Below are positions 8,062-15,423 of a DNA stretch of 22,815 nucleotides, piece by piece (position 1 is the stretch's first letter; every line of letters begins with the position of its first letter). The notes beneath the pieces were generated by a model, which had not been told where the DNA came from, did no database searches, and saw only the letters and a program-made list of their open reading frames with translations. Origin of the DNA: an uncultured Mitsuokella sp. (GTDB lineage Bacteria; Bacillota; Negativicutes; Selenomonadales; Selenomonadaceae); assembly GCA_900770895.1 (NCBI GenBank), contig CAAGMF010000284.1, positions 1 to 22,815 of the forward strand, written 5' to 3'. Made by a program: the position numbers and the translations under genes.

Positions 8062-9063
8062 ATGGACAAGCAGGCCCTTTATGACTTCGTGGCTGGCAGG
8101 ACTGGCCGCTGCAAGATACTGGTCGTCGGTGATGTGATGCTGGACAAGTACTATTATGGCGACGTCACGCGCATATCGCCAGAGGCACCGGTGCCGATCA
8201 CGCATGTGACCGGCTCGAAGGAGACGCTGGGCGGCGCGGCCAACGTCGCGCACAACCTGGCGTTGCTCGGCTGCCAGACGAGCATAGCTGGTTTCGTAGG
8301 CGATGACTATCACTGCCAGAGCCTGCTGGACAAGTTCACAGCGCGGGGCATCGACTACCGCGGACTCGTCCATACCGACCGGCCCACGACGACGAAGCTG
8401 CGCGTCGTGGGCGGTCATCAGCAGATGATACGGCTCGATTTCGAGGATACGAAGCCCATCGAGGGACATTATGCGGAGCGGCTGCAGAACTACATCCAGG
8501 CGCGGCTCAATGAGAGCCTCGATTGCGTGATCATATCGGACTATGGCAAAGGCACGTGCACGGAGAAGGCGTGCCATCAGATCATAGAAGCCTGCCATGC
8601 TCATGGTGTGCCGGTCGTCATAGATCCGAAAGGCAGCAACTGGGTGAAATACGCGCATGCGGACTATATAACGCCGAACCTGAAGGAAATCAATCAGGTC
8701 CTGCTGGAGCCGATCAGAAATGATTCGGCTGCCGTGGAGAAAGCGGCCCATTACGTCATGCGCAAATACAAGGTCAAGAATGTCATCGTCACGCGTTCGG
8801 AGGAGGGCCTGTCCTTCGTGACGGAGGACGATATCGAGAATATACCGACGCGGGCTCAGGAGGTCTTCGATGTGTCCGGTGCCGGTGATACGGTCATCGC
8901 GGTTTTCGCTATGGCGCTCGCGGGAGGCATGAAGCCTGTCGACGGGGCGTATATGGCGAATCTGGCCGCCAGCGTGGTCGTGGCCAAGCTGGGCACCTAT
9001 GCCGTGAGCCGTGAGGAGCTGCTCGAGCGGCTCAGCCAGGCCATGAAACACGAGGCAGAGTAA
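8062..9063 (+). CDS. hldA: D-glycero-beta-D-manno-heptose-7-phosphate kinase
   Basis: A 333-residue PfkB-family kinase that phosphorylates heptose 7-phosphate to the 1,7-bisphosphate in ADP-heptose synthesis. It carries the full set of motifs found in the N-terminal half of E. coli HldE: GDVMLDKYYYG (23-33), RISPEAPVP (37-45), GGAANVAHN (57-65), DPKG (188-191), TPNLKE (204-209), TRSEEG (244-249) and VSGAGDT (271-277) with catalytic base D276. The adenylyltransferase is a separate gene at 2937. AAAGGAG at 8049-8055 precedes ATG 8062. It is followed after 20 bp by hldD. Its canonical motifs make it the likely true heptose kinase, in contrast to the diverged paralog at 1860. Confidence 0.93.
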   Translation: MDKQALYDFVAGRTGRCKILVVGDVMLDKYYYGDVTRISPEAPVPITHVTGSKETLGGAANVAHNLALLGCQTSIAGFVGDDYHCQSLLDKFTARGIDYRGLVHTDRPTTTKLRVVGGHQQMIRLDFEDTKPIEGHYAERLQNYIQARLNESLDCVIISDYGKGTCTEKACHQIIEACHAHGVPVVIDPKGSNWVKYAHADYITPNLKEINQVLLEPIRNDSAAVEKAAHYVMRKYKVKNVIVTRSEEGLSFVTEDDIENIPTRAQEVFDVSGAGDTVIAVFAMALAGGMKPVDGAYMANLAASVVVAKLGTYAVSREELLERLSQAMKHEAE

Positions 9064-9083
9064 GAACTCAGGAGGAATATATC

Positions 9084-10061
9084 ATGATCATAGTAACTGG
9101 CGGCGCCGGCTTCATCGGCAGCAATATCGTCAAGGAACTCAATCGTCGCGGACGTACGGACATACTGATCGTCGACGATCTGAAGGATGGCCAGAATTAC
9201 AAGAACCTGCGTGGTCTGCAGTTCATCGATTATCAGCACAAGGACGATTTCCTGCAGAGCATCGAGAACGATGATTTCGATGGTGCAGATATCGATGTCG
9301 TATTCCATGAGGGCGCCTGCTCCGATACGATGGAGTATGATGTGAACTTCATGATGCGCGTGAACTACGAGTACTCGAAGTCGCTGCTCCATTTCTGCCT
9401 GCAGCACCGCATCCCGTTCATGTACGCTTCGTCAGCCTCTACCTATGGCGGCGGGCTGCACGGCTTCCGCGAGGGCGATGAGTGTGAGGATGCTCTGAAT
9501 CCGTATGCGTTCTCGAAGCTGGCCTTCGACCGCTATGTGCGTCAGGTGCGCAGCGAGGCCCACAGCCAGATCGTCGGCCTGCGCTATTTCAACGTCTATG
9601 GCCCGCAGGAGCAGCACAAGGGCAAGATGGCTTCGATATTCTACCAGCTCTACAATCAGATCAATGATACGGGCAAGGCGCATCTCTTCAAAGCCGGTCC
9701 GGGTTTTGACGGGGGCGATGGCGAGCAGCGTCGCGATTTCGTCTATGTAAAGGATGTCGTGAACATCAATCTCTGGTTCTGGGAGAATAACGGTCCCTCG
9801 GGCATCTACAACTGCGGCCCCGGTCATGCGCACAGCTACAACGAGGCGGCGCAGGCTGTCATCGACGCCATGGGCAAAGGCGAGATCGCCTATCGCGAGT
9901 TCCCCGAGGTTCTCGTGGGCAAATACCAGAACTTCACGGAGGCCGACACGACTCATCTGCTGGCCGCTGGCTACGATCAGGGCTTCCACGACTTCCGGGC
10001 GGCAGTGAAGGAGTATGTGGACTTCCTGAATGCGGGCGGGTATTTCGTCTATGGCAAATAA
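9084..10061 (+). CDS. hldD: ADP-L-glycero-D-manno-heptose 6-epimerase
   Basis: A 325-residue short-chain dehydrogenase/reductase-fold epimerase that converts ADP-D-glycero-D-manno-heptose to the L-glycero form used by heptosyltransferases. TGGAGFIGSN (5-14) is the dinucleotide-binding loop. The catalytic Ser/Tyr/Lys set is visible as S117/S118 in YASSASTYGGG, and Y141 and K145 in NPYAFSK. LRYFNVYGP and GEQRRDFVYVKD are typical HldD blocks. AGGAGG at 9070-9075 gives a good start at 9084. Its stop overlaps the start of gmhB, so the two are translationally coupled. Confidence 0.95.
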   Translation: MIIVTGGAGFIGSNIVKELNRRGRTDILIVDDLKDGQNYKNLRGLQFIDYQHKDDFLQSIENDDFDGADIDVVFHEGACSDTMEYDVNFMMRVNYEYSKSLLHFCLQHRIPFMYASSASTYGGGLHGFREGDECEDALNPYAFSKLAFDRYVRQVRSEAHSQIVGLRYFNVYGPQEQHKGKMASIFYQLYNQINDTGKAHLFKAGPGFDGGDGEQRRDFVYVKDVVNINLWFWENNGPSGIYNCGPGHAHSYNEAAQAVIDAMGKGEIAYREFPEVLVGKYQNFTEADTTHLLAAGYDQGFHDFRAAVKEYVDFLNAGGYFVYGK

Positions 10062-10551
10062 GGCGGTATTCTTCGACCGCGATGGTACGCTGAACGTCGA
10101 CATCCACTATCTGCACCGGCCCGAGGATTTCATCTGGATGCCCGATGCACGGGAAGCCATCAAGTATGTCAACGATCATGGCTATCTGGCGATCCTCGTC
10201 ACGAACCAGAGCGGTGTAGCGCGCGGCTACTATCCGGAGAGCGACGTGCGCCGCGTCTATGACTGGATGAATGAGCAGCTCGCGGCCCTGGGCGCTCATC
10301 TCGATGCGCTCTACTACTGCCCACATCATCCGGACGGCAAGTTGCCCGAATACACCTGCGTGTGCGACTGTCGCAAGCCGAGCCCGAAGCTCGTCAATGA
10401 GGCCTGTGCGAAATACGATATCGACAAAACGCAGTCCTACTTCGTCGGCGATACCGATACGGATATGAAGTGTGCAGAAAACGCCGGCATCACCGGTCTG
10501 CGCTATCCGGGCGGCAGTCTGCTGGAGCTCGTGCAGAACATTCGTGACTGA
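10051..10551 (+). CDS. gmhB: D-glycero-beta-D-manno-heptose-1,7-bisphosphate 7-phosphatase
   Basis: A 166-residue HAD-superfamily phosphatase that removes the 7-phosphate from heptose bisphosphate before adenylylation. FFDRDGTLN (7-15) holds nucleophile D9 and acid/base D11. TNQSG (51-55) is motif II, K109 in CRKP is motif III, and GDTDTD (133-138) is motif IV. C90, H92, C103 and C105 form the zinc-binding loop typical of GmhB. ATG 10051 overlaps the end of hldD by 11 bp; the upstream in-frame ATG at 10030 would add seven unmatched residues and has no well-spaced ribosome site. The pathway here has GmhB, HldA, HldC and HldD; the isomerase GmhA is not in the window. Confidence 0.92.
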   Translation: MANKAVFFDRDGTLNVDIHYLHRPEDFIWMPDAREAIKYVNDHGYLAILVTNQSGVARGYYPESDVRRVYDWMNEQLAALGAHLDALYYCPHHPDGKLPEYTCVCDCRKPSPKLVNEACAKYDIDKTQSYFVGDTDTDMKCAENAGITGLRYPGGSLLELVQNIRD

Positions 10552-10606
10552 CGTACAGGGAATGCAGGCATCTGCCACCGGCATCGGGGAGCGTCAGATA
10601 TACATC

Positions 10607-10666
10607 TTGTCATTTATGCACAATGATTTATGTGCATAGCTGTCAGTTACTGGACAGAAATGACAA
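10607..10666 (+). promoter_or_regulatory. Dyad-rich operator region upstream of the deaminase gene
   Basis: Nested inverted repeats fill this stretch: TTGTCATTT (10607-10615) with AAATGACAA (10658-10666), ATGCACA (10616-10622) with TGTGCAT (10631-10637), and CTGTC (10640-10644) with GACAG (10653-10657). The 21 bp at 10607-10627 match 18 of 21 positions of a site at 13423-13443 upstream of the symporter unit. A PucR-type activator encoded between the two is the obvious candidate to bind both, but no binding data exist here. Confidence 0.6.
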
Positions 10667-10682
10667 AATCAGGACCTGTATA

Positions 10683-10711
10683 TTGTGCAACGCGGCTAAT
10701 GATGCTATGCT
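10683..10711 (+). promoter_or_regulatory. Predicted promoter of the deaminase-pucR unit
   Basis: TTGTGC at 10683-10688 and TATGCT at 10706-10711 are 17 bp apart. The -35 box is weak and lies within TTGTGCAA (10683-10690), which resembles the half-sites in the operators. A start near 10718 would put the hexaloop hairpins at the very 5' end of the transcript. Confidence 0.45.
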
Positions 10712-10732
10712 ATACGCATAAATCAACACATA

Positions 10733-10767
10733 CAGAACAACGAGGTTCTGCAGACAACGGCGTCTGC
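10733..10767 (+). promoter_or_regulatory. Tandem hexaloop stem-loops, candidate ANTAR antitermination site
   Basis: Hairpin P1 is CAGAAC-AACGAG-GUUCUG (10733-10750), a 6-bp stem with a 6-nt loop. Hairpin P2 follows directly: CAGAC-AACGGC-GUCUG (10751-10766). Both hexaloops have A at position 1 and G at position 4, the rule known for RNA sites bound by ANTAR-domain antiterminators (NasR, EutV, AmiR). P1 shares its 3' arm with the terminator stem at 10744-10773, so P1 plus P2 and the terminator exclude one another. The gene downstream is a nitrogen-releasing deaminase, a typical ANTAR target function. No ANTAR protein is encoded in the window. Confidence 0.6.
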
Positions 10768-10779
10768 AGAGCCTTTTTT
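10744..10779 (+). terminator. Intrinsic terminator (attenuator) in the leader of the deaminase gene
   Basis: A 12-bp stem (10744-10755 with 10762-10773, one G-U) closes a 6-nt loop and is followed by six Ts (10774-10779). It lies downstream of the predicted promoter and 60 bp before the start codon, so it would act as an attenuator. If the predicted promoter is wrong, it could simply end the upstream heptose operon. Confidence 0.8.
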
Positions 10780-10839
10780 GTTTCTGCCTGATGATCACGC
10801 TTCCTAATCAACTGCAGCACAGAAAGGCAGGAGAGCAAT

Positions 10840-12114
10840 ATGCGCACGCTATATAAGAATGCCACACTCATTGATGCAAAAGAACCTCAGGATTTCCTCG
10901 TGGAAGATGGCCGGTTCGTCGCGTTCGGCCCGCACCTCGAGGCTGAGGCCGCAGAGACCGTCGACCTCGGCGGACGTCTCGTCGTACCGCCCTACGTCGA
11001 TCCCCACATCCACCTCGACTATGTCTACACGGCGCTGGGACAGGGTGCACGCAACGACACGGGCACGCTGTTCGAGGGCATCCAGCGCTGGAGCGAGACG
11101 AAGGCTGCAGCGAGCATCGACGAGATCAAGGCCCGCGCCCGGCAGGCGCTGCGCCGGGAGATATGCTATGGCGTCCAGTACATCCGCACGCATGCCGATG
11201 TGACGGACCCCTCGATGAAATCGCTCAAGGCTCTGCTCGAGCTCAAAGAAGAGTTCAAGGACCTCGTGACGATACAGATCGTCTCATTCCCGCAGGAGGG
11301 CATGTATGCCTACAAGGGCGGCGACGAGCTGGTCGAAGAAGGGCTCAAGATGGGTGCTGACTGTGTCGGCGGCATCCCGCACTACGAGCTGGCGCGCGAG
11401 TTCGGCGAGAAGTCGGTCCACAAGGTCGTGGAGCTGGCACTCAAATACGACAAGCTCATCGATATCCACTGCGATGAGAACGATGATGATCAGTCGCGCT
11501 TCCTCGAGCTGCTGACAGCACTGACGTATCAGGCCGGCATCGGCGACCGCACGACGGCCAGCCACACCTGCTCGTTCGGTTCGGCCAACAACTCCTATGC
11601 GTTCCGTCTCATGAAGACGCTCGTCCGGGCCAAGCTCAATTTCATATCCTGCCCGACCGAGAACATCTATCTCGAGGGACGTCAGGACACGTATCCGAAG
11701 CGTCGTGGCCTCACGCGCGTCAAGGAACTCAATGACATGGGCATCAATGTCTGCTTCGCGCAGGATTCCATCTCGGATCCCTGGTATCCGCTCGGCAATG
11801 GCAATCTCATGACGGTGCTCGATCATGGCATTCATATCTGCCAGATGATGTCGTTCGAGGAGATCGACCATGCGCTCGACCTCATAACGGTCAATGGCGC
11901 CCGCACCATGCATCTTCAGGATGTCTACGGCCTCGATGCCGGCAAGCCGGCCAACTTCCTCGTGCTCGATGCCTGCACGCCGTTCGAGGCTGTGCGCGAG
12001 CGCGTCGATGTCCTGCGCTCCGTACGCGAGGGGCGCACGCTGTTCACGCGCGAGCCTGCCCGTGTCACGAGCGATTATGACTTCCTGGCCGGCGGGCCGC
12101 GCGCCGAGGGATGA
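10840..12114 (+). CDS. CodA-family amidohydrolase: cytosine/5-methylcytosine or creatinine deaminase
   Basis: A 424-residue amidohydrolase strongly similar along its full length to E. coli cytosine deaminase CodA (427 residues). Metal ligands and catalytic residues are all present: H56 and H58 (PHIHLD), H210 and E213 (DIHCDE), H242 (ASHTC) and D309. IVSFPQEG and GTLFEGIQRW also match CodA. The residue that corresponds to CodA Asp314 is serine (S310, in QDSISDPWYP), and the preceding His is Gln. In CodA Asp314 excludes 5-methylcytosine; homologs without it include proven 5-methylcytosine deaminases. Some bacterial creatinine deaminases belong to this cytosine-deaminase family, and a creatininase-like gene lies downstream, so creatinine is another candidate. 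AGGAGAG precedes the ATG, and pucR follows after 58 bp. Deaminase confidence is high, substrate confidence low. Confidence 0.88.
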   Translation: MRTLYKNATLIDAKEPQDFLVEDGRFVAFGPHLEAEAAETVDLGGRLVVPPYVDPHIHLDYVYTALGQGARNDTGTLFEGIQRWSETKAAASIDEIKARARQALRREICYGVQYIRTHADVTDPSMKSLKALLELKEEFKDLVTIQIVSFPQEGMYAYKGGDELVEEGLKMGADCVGGIPHYELAREFGEKSVHKVVELALKYDKLIDIHCDENDDDQSRFLELLTALTYQAGIGDRTTASHTCSFGSANNSYAFRLMKTLVRAKLNFISCPTENIYLEGRQDTYPKRRGLTRVKELNDMGINVCFAQDSISDPWYPLGNGNLMTVLDHGIHICQMMSFEEIDHALDLITVNGARTMHLQDVYGLDAGKPANFLVLDACTPFEAVRERVDVLRSVREGRTLFTREPARVTSDYDFLAGGPRAEG

Positions 12115-12172
12115 GTCCCTGTCGCTGATGGGGTCGCTGCTACATCATGCTGTGTAAAGGAGTGTCGTCGAT

Positions 12173-13333
12173 ATGCTGAAATGCAAGGACCTCAGCAAAC
12201 TGCCGTCACTGCATAACCTGCAGTATATAACGGGGAAAAGCGGCATTGATCAGACCATCCGCTGGTTTTATACGGCAGAGACGATGGATTTCTCCATGTG
12301 GATCCGCGGCGGCGAACTGCTCATCGTCAGTGGTACGGTATCACAGAGCCGGGATTTCGACCTCATGCAGCTCGTCAGGCAGGCCGTGAAGCTGCGTCTG
12401 GCAGGTGTCGTATTCCTGTGCGGGCCCGGCTATCTGAAGGAAATCAGCCGGCGCAGCGTGGAATACGCCAAAAGTCATGATTTTGCGCTGATGGCCATCC
12501 CTTGGGACGTCCCGCTCGTCGACATCACCGAGGAAGTCGGACGGGCAATCATGATGCCCGACAATGGCCGGGACCGTCATCAGCTGTCGGCTGCGATATT
12601 CGGCAATCTGTCCTATGCGGCCAAGACGAAGCTGTTCGCGTCCATGGGCTATCCCTACAGCGAGCCGCAGTGCCTGATACTCGTGAGCTACGATCGTCCG
12701 GCGCTCGATGATACGGCTGGCGATCACATCACTACGGATGACCTCGAGGAACTGTGCGCCTCCTATCTGGCGCAGCATGGCTTTGCCTGTTGTGATACCA
12801 TGCAGTACGCGCAGGTGCTCATGCTCGTCGCCTATGGCGACTTCGAGCCCCAGACCTTGCTGGCTGGCATCCATGATCTGCTGCAGGATCACTATCCGGA
12901 CATGACGTTCCATATCAGTGCCTCCTGCGCTGCTGATGCGCTGTCACTGGAGTCCACCTATGAGGAGACGCAGGCCGCCCTGCGCATCGCGCAGGCGCAT
13001 GGCGATGGCGTACCGTACATATTCCAGCCCTGCGGCCTCGACGAATTCCTGCTGATGTCGCACGAGCCGGAGTATTTCCAGCATTATGCCGATCTGGTCC
13101 TGAAGCCGTTGCTGGACTACGATGACAGGAACCACTCCGATCTACTGAAGACGCTCGCAGCCTATCTCGAGGCCAACGGCAGCCTGCTGCATACGGCGGA
13201 GAAGCTGTTCGTCCACCGCAATACGCTGAAATACCGCATCCAGCGCATCGAGAAAATCCTCGGCTGCTCGCTCGAGGAACCCGGGGTAAGATTCATGCTC
13301 TACTTCGCCCTGCGCATCCGGACGTTCAAGTGA
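12173..13333 (+). CDS. PucR-family transcriptional regulator
   Basis: A 386-residue regulator. The first ~125 residues match the PucR N-terminal sensory domain (LSKLPSLHNLQYITG at the start). The last ~65 residues contain the PucR C-terminal helix-turn-helix: LLKTLAAYLEANGSLLHTA followed by HRNTLKYRIQRIEKILG. The middle region is less conserved. PucR proteins control use of purines and other nitrogen compounds, often those of the neighbouring operon. It lies 58 bp after the deaminase with no terminator between, and directly upstream of the transporter unit. It probably activates both through the shared operator-like sites. AAAGGAG (12156-12162) supports the start. Confidence 0.9.
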   Translation: MLKCKDLSKLPSLHNLQYITGKSGIDQTIRWFYTAETMDFSMWIRGGELLIVSGTVSQSRDFDLMQLVRQAVKLRLAGVVFLCGPGYLKEISRRSVEYAKSHDFALMAIPWDVPLVDITEEVGRAIMMPDNGRDRHQLSAAIFGNLSYAAKTKLFASMGYPYSEPQCLILVSYDRPALDDTAGDHITTDDLEELCASYLAQHGFACCDTMQYAQVLMLVAYGDFEPQTLLAGIHDLLQDHYPDMTFHISASCAADALSLESTYEETQAALRIAQAHGDGVPYIFQPCGLDEFLLMSHEPEYFQHYADLVLKPLLDYDDRNHSDLLKTLAAYLEANGSLLHTAEKLFVHRNTLKYRIQRIEKILGCSLEEPGVRFMLYFALRIRTFK

Positions 13334-13367
13334 AGTCCTTGGCAGTGCTTTGACCGGATTTCAAAGC

Positions 13368-13443
13368 TTGTGCATACATACTGTACAAAATAACAGCTAA
13401 AATCAAAGAAATAGCCAAATAATTGTCATCTATGTACAATAAT
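13368..13443 (+). promoter_or_regulatory. Operator-like sites upstream of the symporter unit
   Basis: TTGTGCAT (13368-13375) and TGTACAA (13382-13388) form one imperfect dyad. TTGTCATCTATGTACAAT (13423-13440) forms another, only 12 bp before the -35 box and nearly identical to the site at 10607. TTGTRCAT/ATGYACAA is the shared half-site. The position just upstream of a promoter fits an activator. Confidence 0.55.
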
Positions 13444-13455
13444 ATACTACTTTTG

Positions 13456-13484
13456 TTGACAATCTGGTTCGTATCCTCTATGAT
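13456..13484 (+). promoter_or_regulatory. Strong sigma-70 promoter of the symporter-creatininase unit
   Basis: A perfect -35 TTGACA (13456-13461) and TATGAT (13479-13484) are exactly 17 bp apart. The transcript would start near 13491 and carry a leader of about 140 nt. Confidence 0.85.
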
Positions 13485-13528
13485 AGAACCATAGAAGAAA
13501 TCACCAACCGGTGACACACAGGACAATG

Positions 13529-13570
13529 AAGTCCCAGTCGCTTATCTCAATGATATGCCGACTGGGACTT
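13529..13570 (+). promoter_or_regulatory. Long leader stem-loop upstream of the small membrane protein
   Basis: AAGTCCCAGTCG (13529-13540) pairs perfectly over 12 bp with 13559-13570 around an 18-nt loop that may fold further (TATC with GATA). The following bases are not a convincing U-tract, so a simple terminator is unlikely. GGAC-AATGAA-GUCC (13521-13534) would compete with the 5' arm. Its function is unknown. Confidence 0.6.
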
Positions 13571-13630
13571 GTTGCATTTCTAAAGCTTATATGATCTGTT
13601 GTAAGTATTTATCGAAAGGGGAAATTCATC

Positions 13631-13804
13631 ATGGCTACTTGGGAATTAATGATCGGTTTCGAGGCTCTGAGCGTTGCAATCTCTCTAGGTGCCATCCTTG
13701 CGTTCATGTTCAAGAAAGATCCGGCCGAGGCTCCGTCGGTCACGGTAGCCAAACCGGAGATGCCGGAGGTGCATGCCGGCCTGACCATGCCGCTCAAGAG
13801 CTGA
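13631..13804 (+). CDS. 57-residue single-pass membrane protein, probable accessory peptide of the symporter
   Basis: ATG 13631 follows AAAGGGG (13615-13621) with a 9-nt gap and reads to TGA 13802-13804. The product begins MATWELMIGFEALSVAISLG, continues as one hydrophobic helix (about residues 5-27), then FKKD and a Pro/Glu/Val-rich cytoplasmic-type tail. It lies directly after the promoter and leader and 94 bp before the SSS symporter. Tiny membrane proteins encoded just upstream of SSS-family symporters are annotated in Firmicutes as symporter small accessory proteins. That role is inferred from size, topology and position. No catalytic motif is expected or seen. Confidence 0.75.
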   Translation: MATWELMIGFEALSVAISLGAILAFMFKKDPAEAPSVTVAKPEMPEVHAGLTMPLKS

Positions 13805-13898
13805 GCCTGCCTCAGCCGCCAGGAAGTCTGCCGGCTGCCTAGCGAACCATCGCCCAGCCGGCGACTGCTGGCCCCAAATCTGAAGGGAGGTTTTCATC

Positions 13899-15377
13899 AT
13901 GTCTCTGCAAACAATGTCTGTTCTTTTCTTCATCGCTTATCTCATATTTGTTACTTTCGTAGCCTGGTGGTCCGGTCGAAAGACCAGCGGCGAGGCGGCT
14001 GATGTCGACTACTACCTCGGCGGTCACAGCACACCGATCGTCGTGCTCGCGTTCTCCTATGTCACTTCGTCCGTCAGCGCGACGGCCTTCATGGGCGATC
14101 CGGGTGTCATGAGCCGTATCGGCTGGCCGTACTACTGGATCGTCATCGCCATCATTCCGAGCCTCATCCTTCCGGCTGTCCTGCTTATGCGGCGCCTGCG
14201 CCAGCAGGCCGGGGCCCTCGGCTCGCTGACGATACCTGAGTATCTTGGACAGCGATTCGACAGCCGCGCCCTGCGTCTCATCATCGCCGGCGTCATATCG
14301 ATATTCTACATCTTCCCGCTGGTGGACCAGTTCAAGGGCGGTGCGATCCTGCTCGAAAGCTTTACCGGCATATCGTTCGATATGGGGCTCGTCATCATCA
14401 CTGCTATCATCATCTTCTATGTCATTGCCGGCGGCCTGCGCTCCGTCGCTTGGACCGATTTCGTACAGGGGTTCCCCATGCTGATCATCTGCATGGCACT
14501 GCTCTTTGTTTCCCTTAGCGCTGTGGGCGGGTTCAGCGGACTCGAGGAAAAGCTCGCTGCCATCGACCCCGACATGCTGCTTATCACCGAGCCGGCAGAC
14601 AAGCCGGATGCCCAGATGACGGTCAGCGGCATCATCGGCAACTTCGTATTCTGGTGTGTCATATTCGTCAGTCAGCCGTACCTCTGCTCGAAGTTCCTGG
14701 CGCTGCCGAATGTCAGCCGCAAGACGATCGGCGTATTCCTCATCACGACGCTCGTGCTCACGGTCATCTACAACAGCTTCTATATCGCCGGCCTCACGGG
14801 GCGGGTGCTGTTCCCGGATGCCGACCCTGACCACCTGACAGTTACGATGGCGATCAACCTCCTGCCGAAAGGCATGGCGGCCATGATGATGATCGGCATA
14901 TTCGCGGCTATGATGTCTACGGCTACGAGCATCCTGCTCGTCATCGGCCAGGCCATCGGACGTGATTTCTACTCGAAGACCATCAATCCGAAGGCCACGC
15001 CGGAGCGTGAAGTCCTCGTAACCCGCATCGCCGTCACCGCCGTCGCTATCATCTGCATGCTGTTCAACTACGTCAATCCGCCGAAACTGCTCTCGATATT
15101 CCTCTATCTCGGCCTTTCCGGCATCGGCTCCTGCATCGGCGTGCCCCTGATCACCGGCATCATCTCCGACAAAGGAACGAAGCAGGGCGCTATCGCCTCG
15201 TCCATCACGGGCCCGGTCGCCTATATGCTGTTCACCTATGCTGTTGGTATCAACTTCTGGGTTTCCTGCCTGCTGGCAGTCGTGGCATCGGCCCTCGTCA
15301 TGATCGTAGTATCGCACTTCACGGCTGCACCGCGCGAGGTCGGGACTGTGCCGTCCGTGGCGCATGAGGCTGACTGA
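13899..15377 (+). CDS. Sodium:solute symporter, SSS family (SLC5-like)
   Basis: A 492-residue integral membrane protein with about 13 hydrophobic segments, starting with a helix at residues 4-24. DYYLGGHSTPIVVLAFSY and SVSATAFMGDPG (TM2 region) are typical of sodium:solute symporters such as PanF and PutP. LTIPEYLGQRF is the conserved block after the third segment, and AAMMSTATSILLV matches the late sodium-site helix. Substrate cannot be read from sequence. The neighbours (small membrane peptide, creatininase-like enzyme, PucR, deaminase) suggest a nitrogen compound, with creatinine or a pyrimidine as candidates. GGGAGG about 10 bp upstream supports ATG 13899. Confidence 0.9.
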   Translation: MSLQTMSVLFFIAYLIFVTFVAWWSGRKTSGEAADVDYYLGGHSTPIVVLAFSYVTSSVSATAFMGDPGVMSRIGWPYYWIVIAIIPSLILPAVLLMRRLRQQAGALGSLTIPEYLGQRFDSRALRLIIAGVISIFYIFPLVDQFKGGAILLESFTGISFDMGLVIITAIIIFYVIAGGLRSVAWTDFVQGFPMLIICMALLFVSLSAVGGFSGLEEKLAAIDPDMLLITEPADKPDAQMTVSGIIGNFVFWCVIFVSQPYLCSKFLALPNVSRKTIGVFLITTLVLTVIYNSFYIAGLTGRVLFPDADPDHLTVTMAINLLPKGMAAMMMIGIFAAMMSTATSILLVIGQAIGRDFYSKTINPKATPEREVLVTRIAVTAVAIICMLFNYVNPPKLLSIFLYLGLSGIGSCIGVPLITGIISDKGTKQGAIASSITGPVAYMLFTYAVGINFWVSCLLAVVASALVMIVVSHFTAAPREVGTVPSVAHEAD

Positions 15378-15423
15378 TTTTTCCTGACCTGATTTCGAAA
15401 ACAATCCTTCTGGAGGCTTATCG

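Noticed and set aside
10733..10779. PyrR or preQ1 type leader
   Set aside because: GAGGUU resembles part of a PyrR loop, but the rest of the PyrR consensus and the preQ1 A-rich tail are absent. The paired A1/G4 hexaloops fit an ANTAR site better.
13839..15404. 521-codon minus-strand frame opposite the symporter
   Set aside because: The translation is a low-complexity Asp/Glu/Arg/His-rich string, the antisense of hydrophobic codons.
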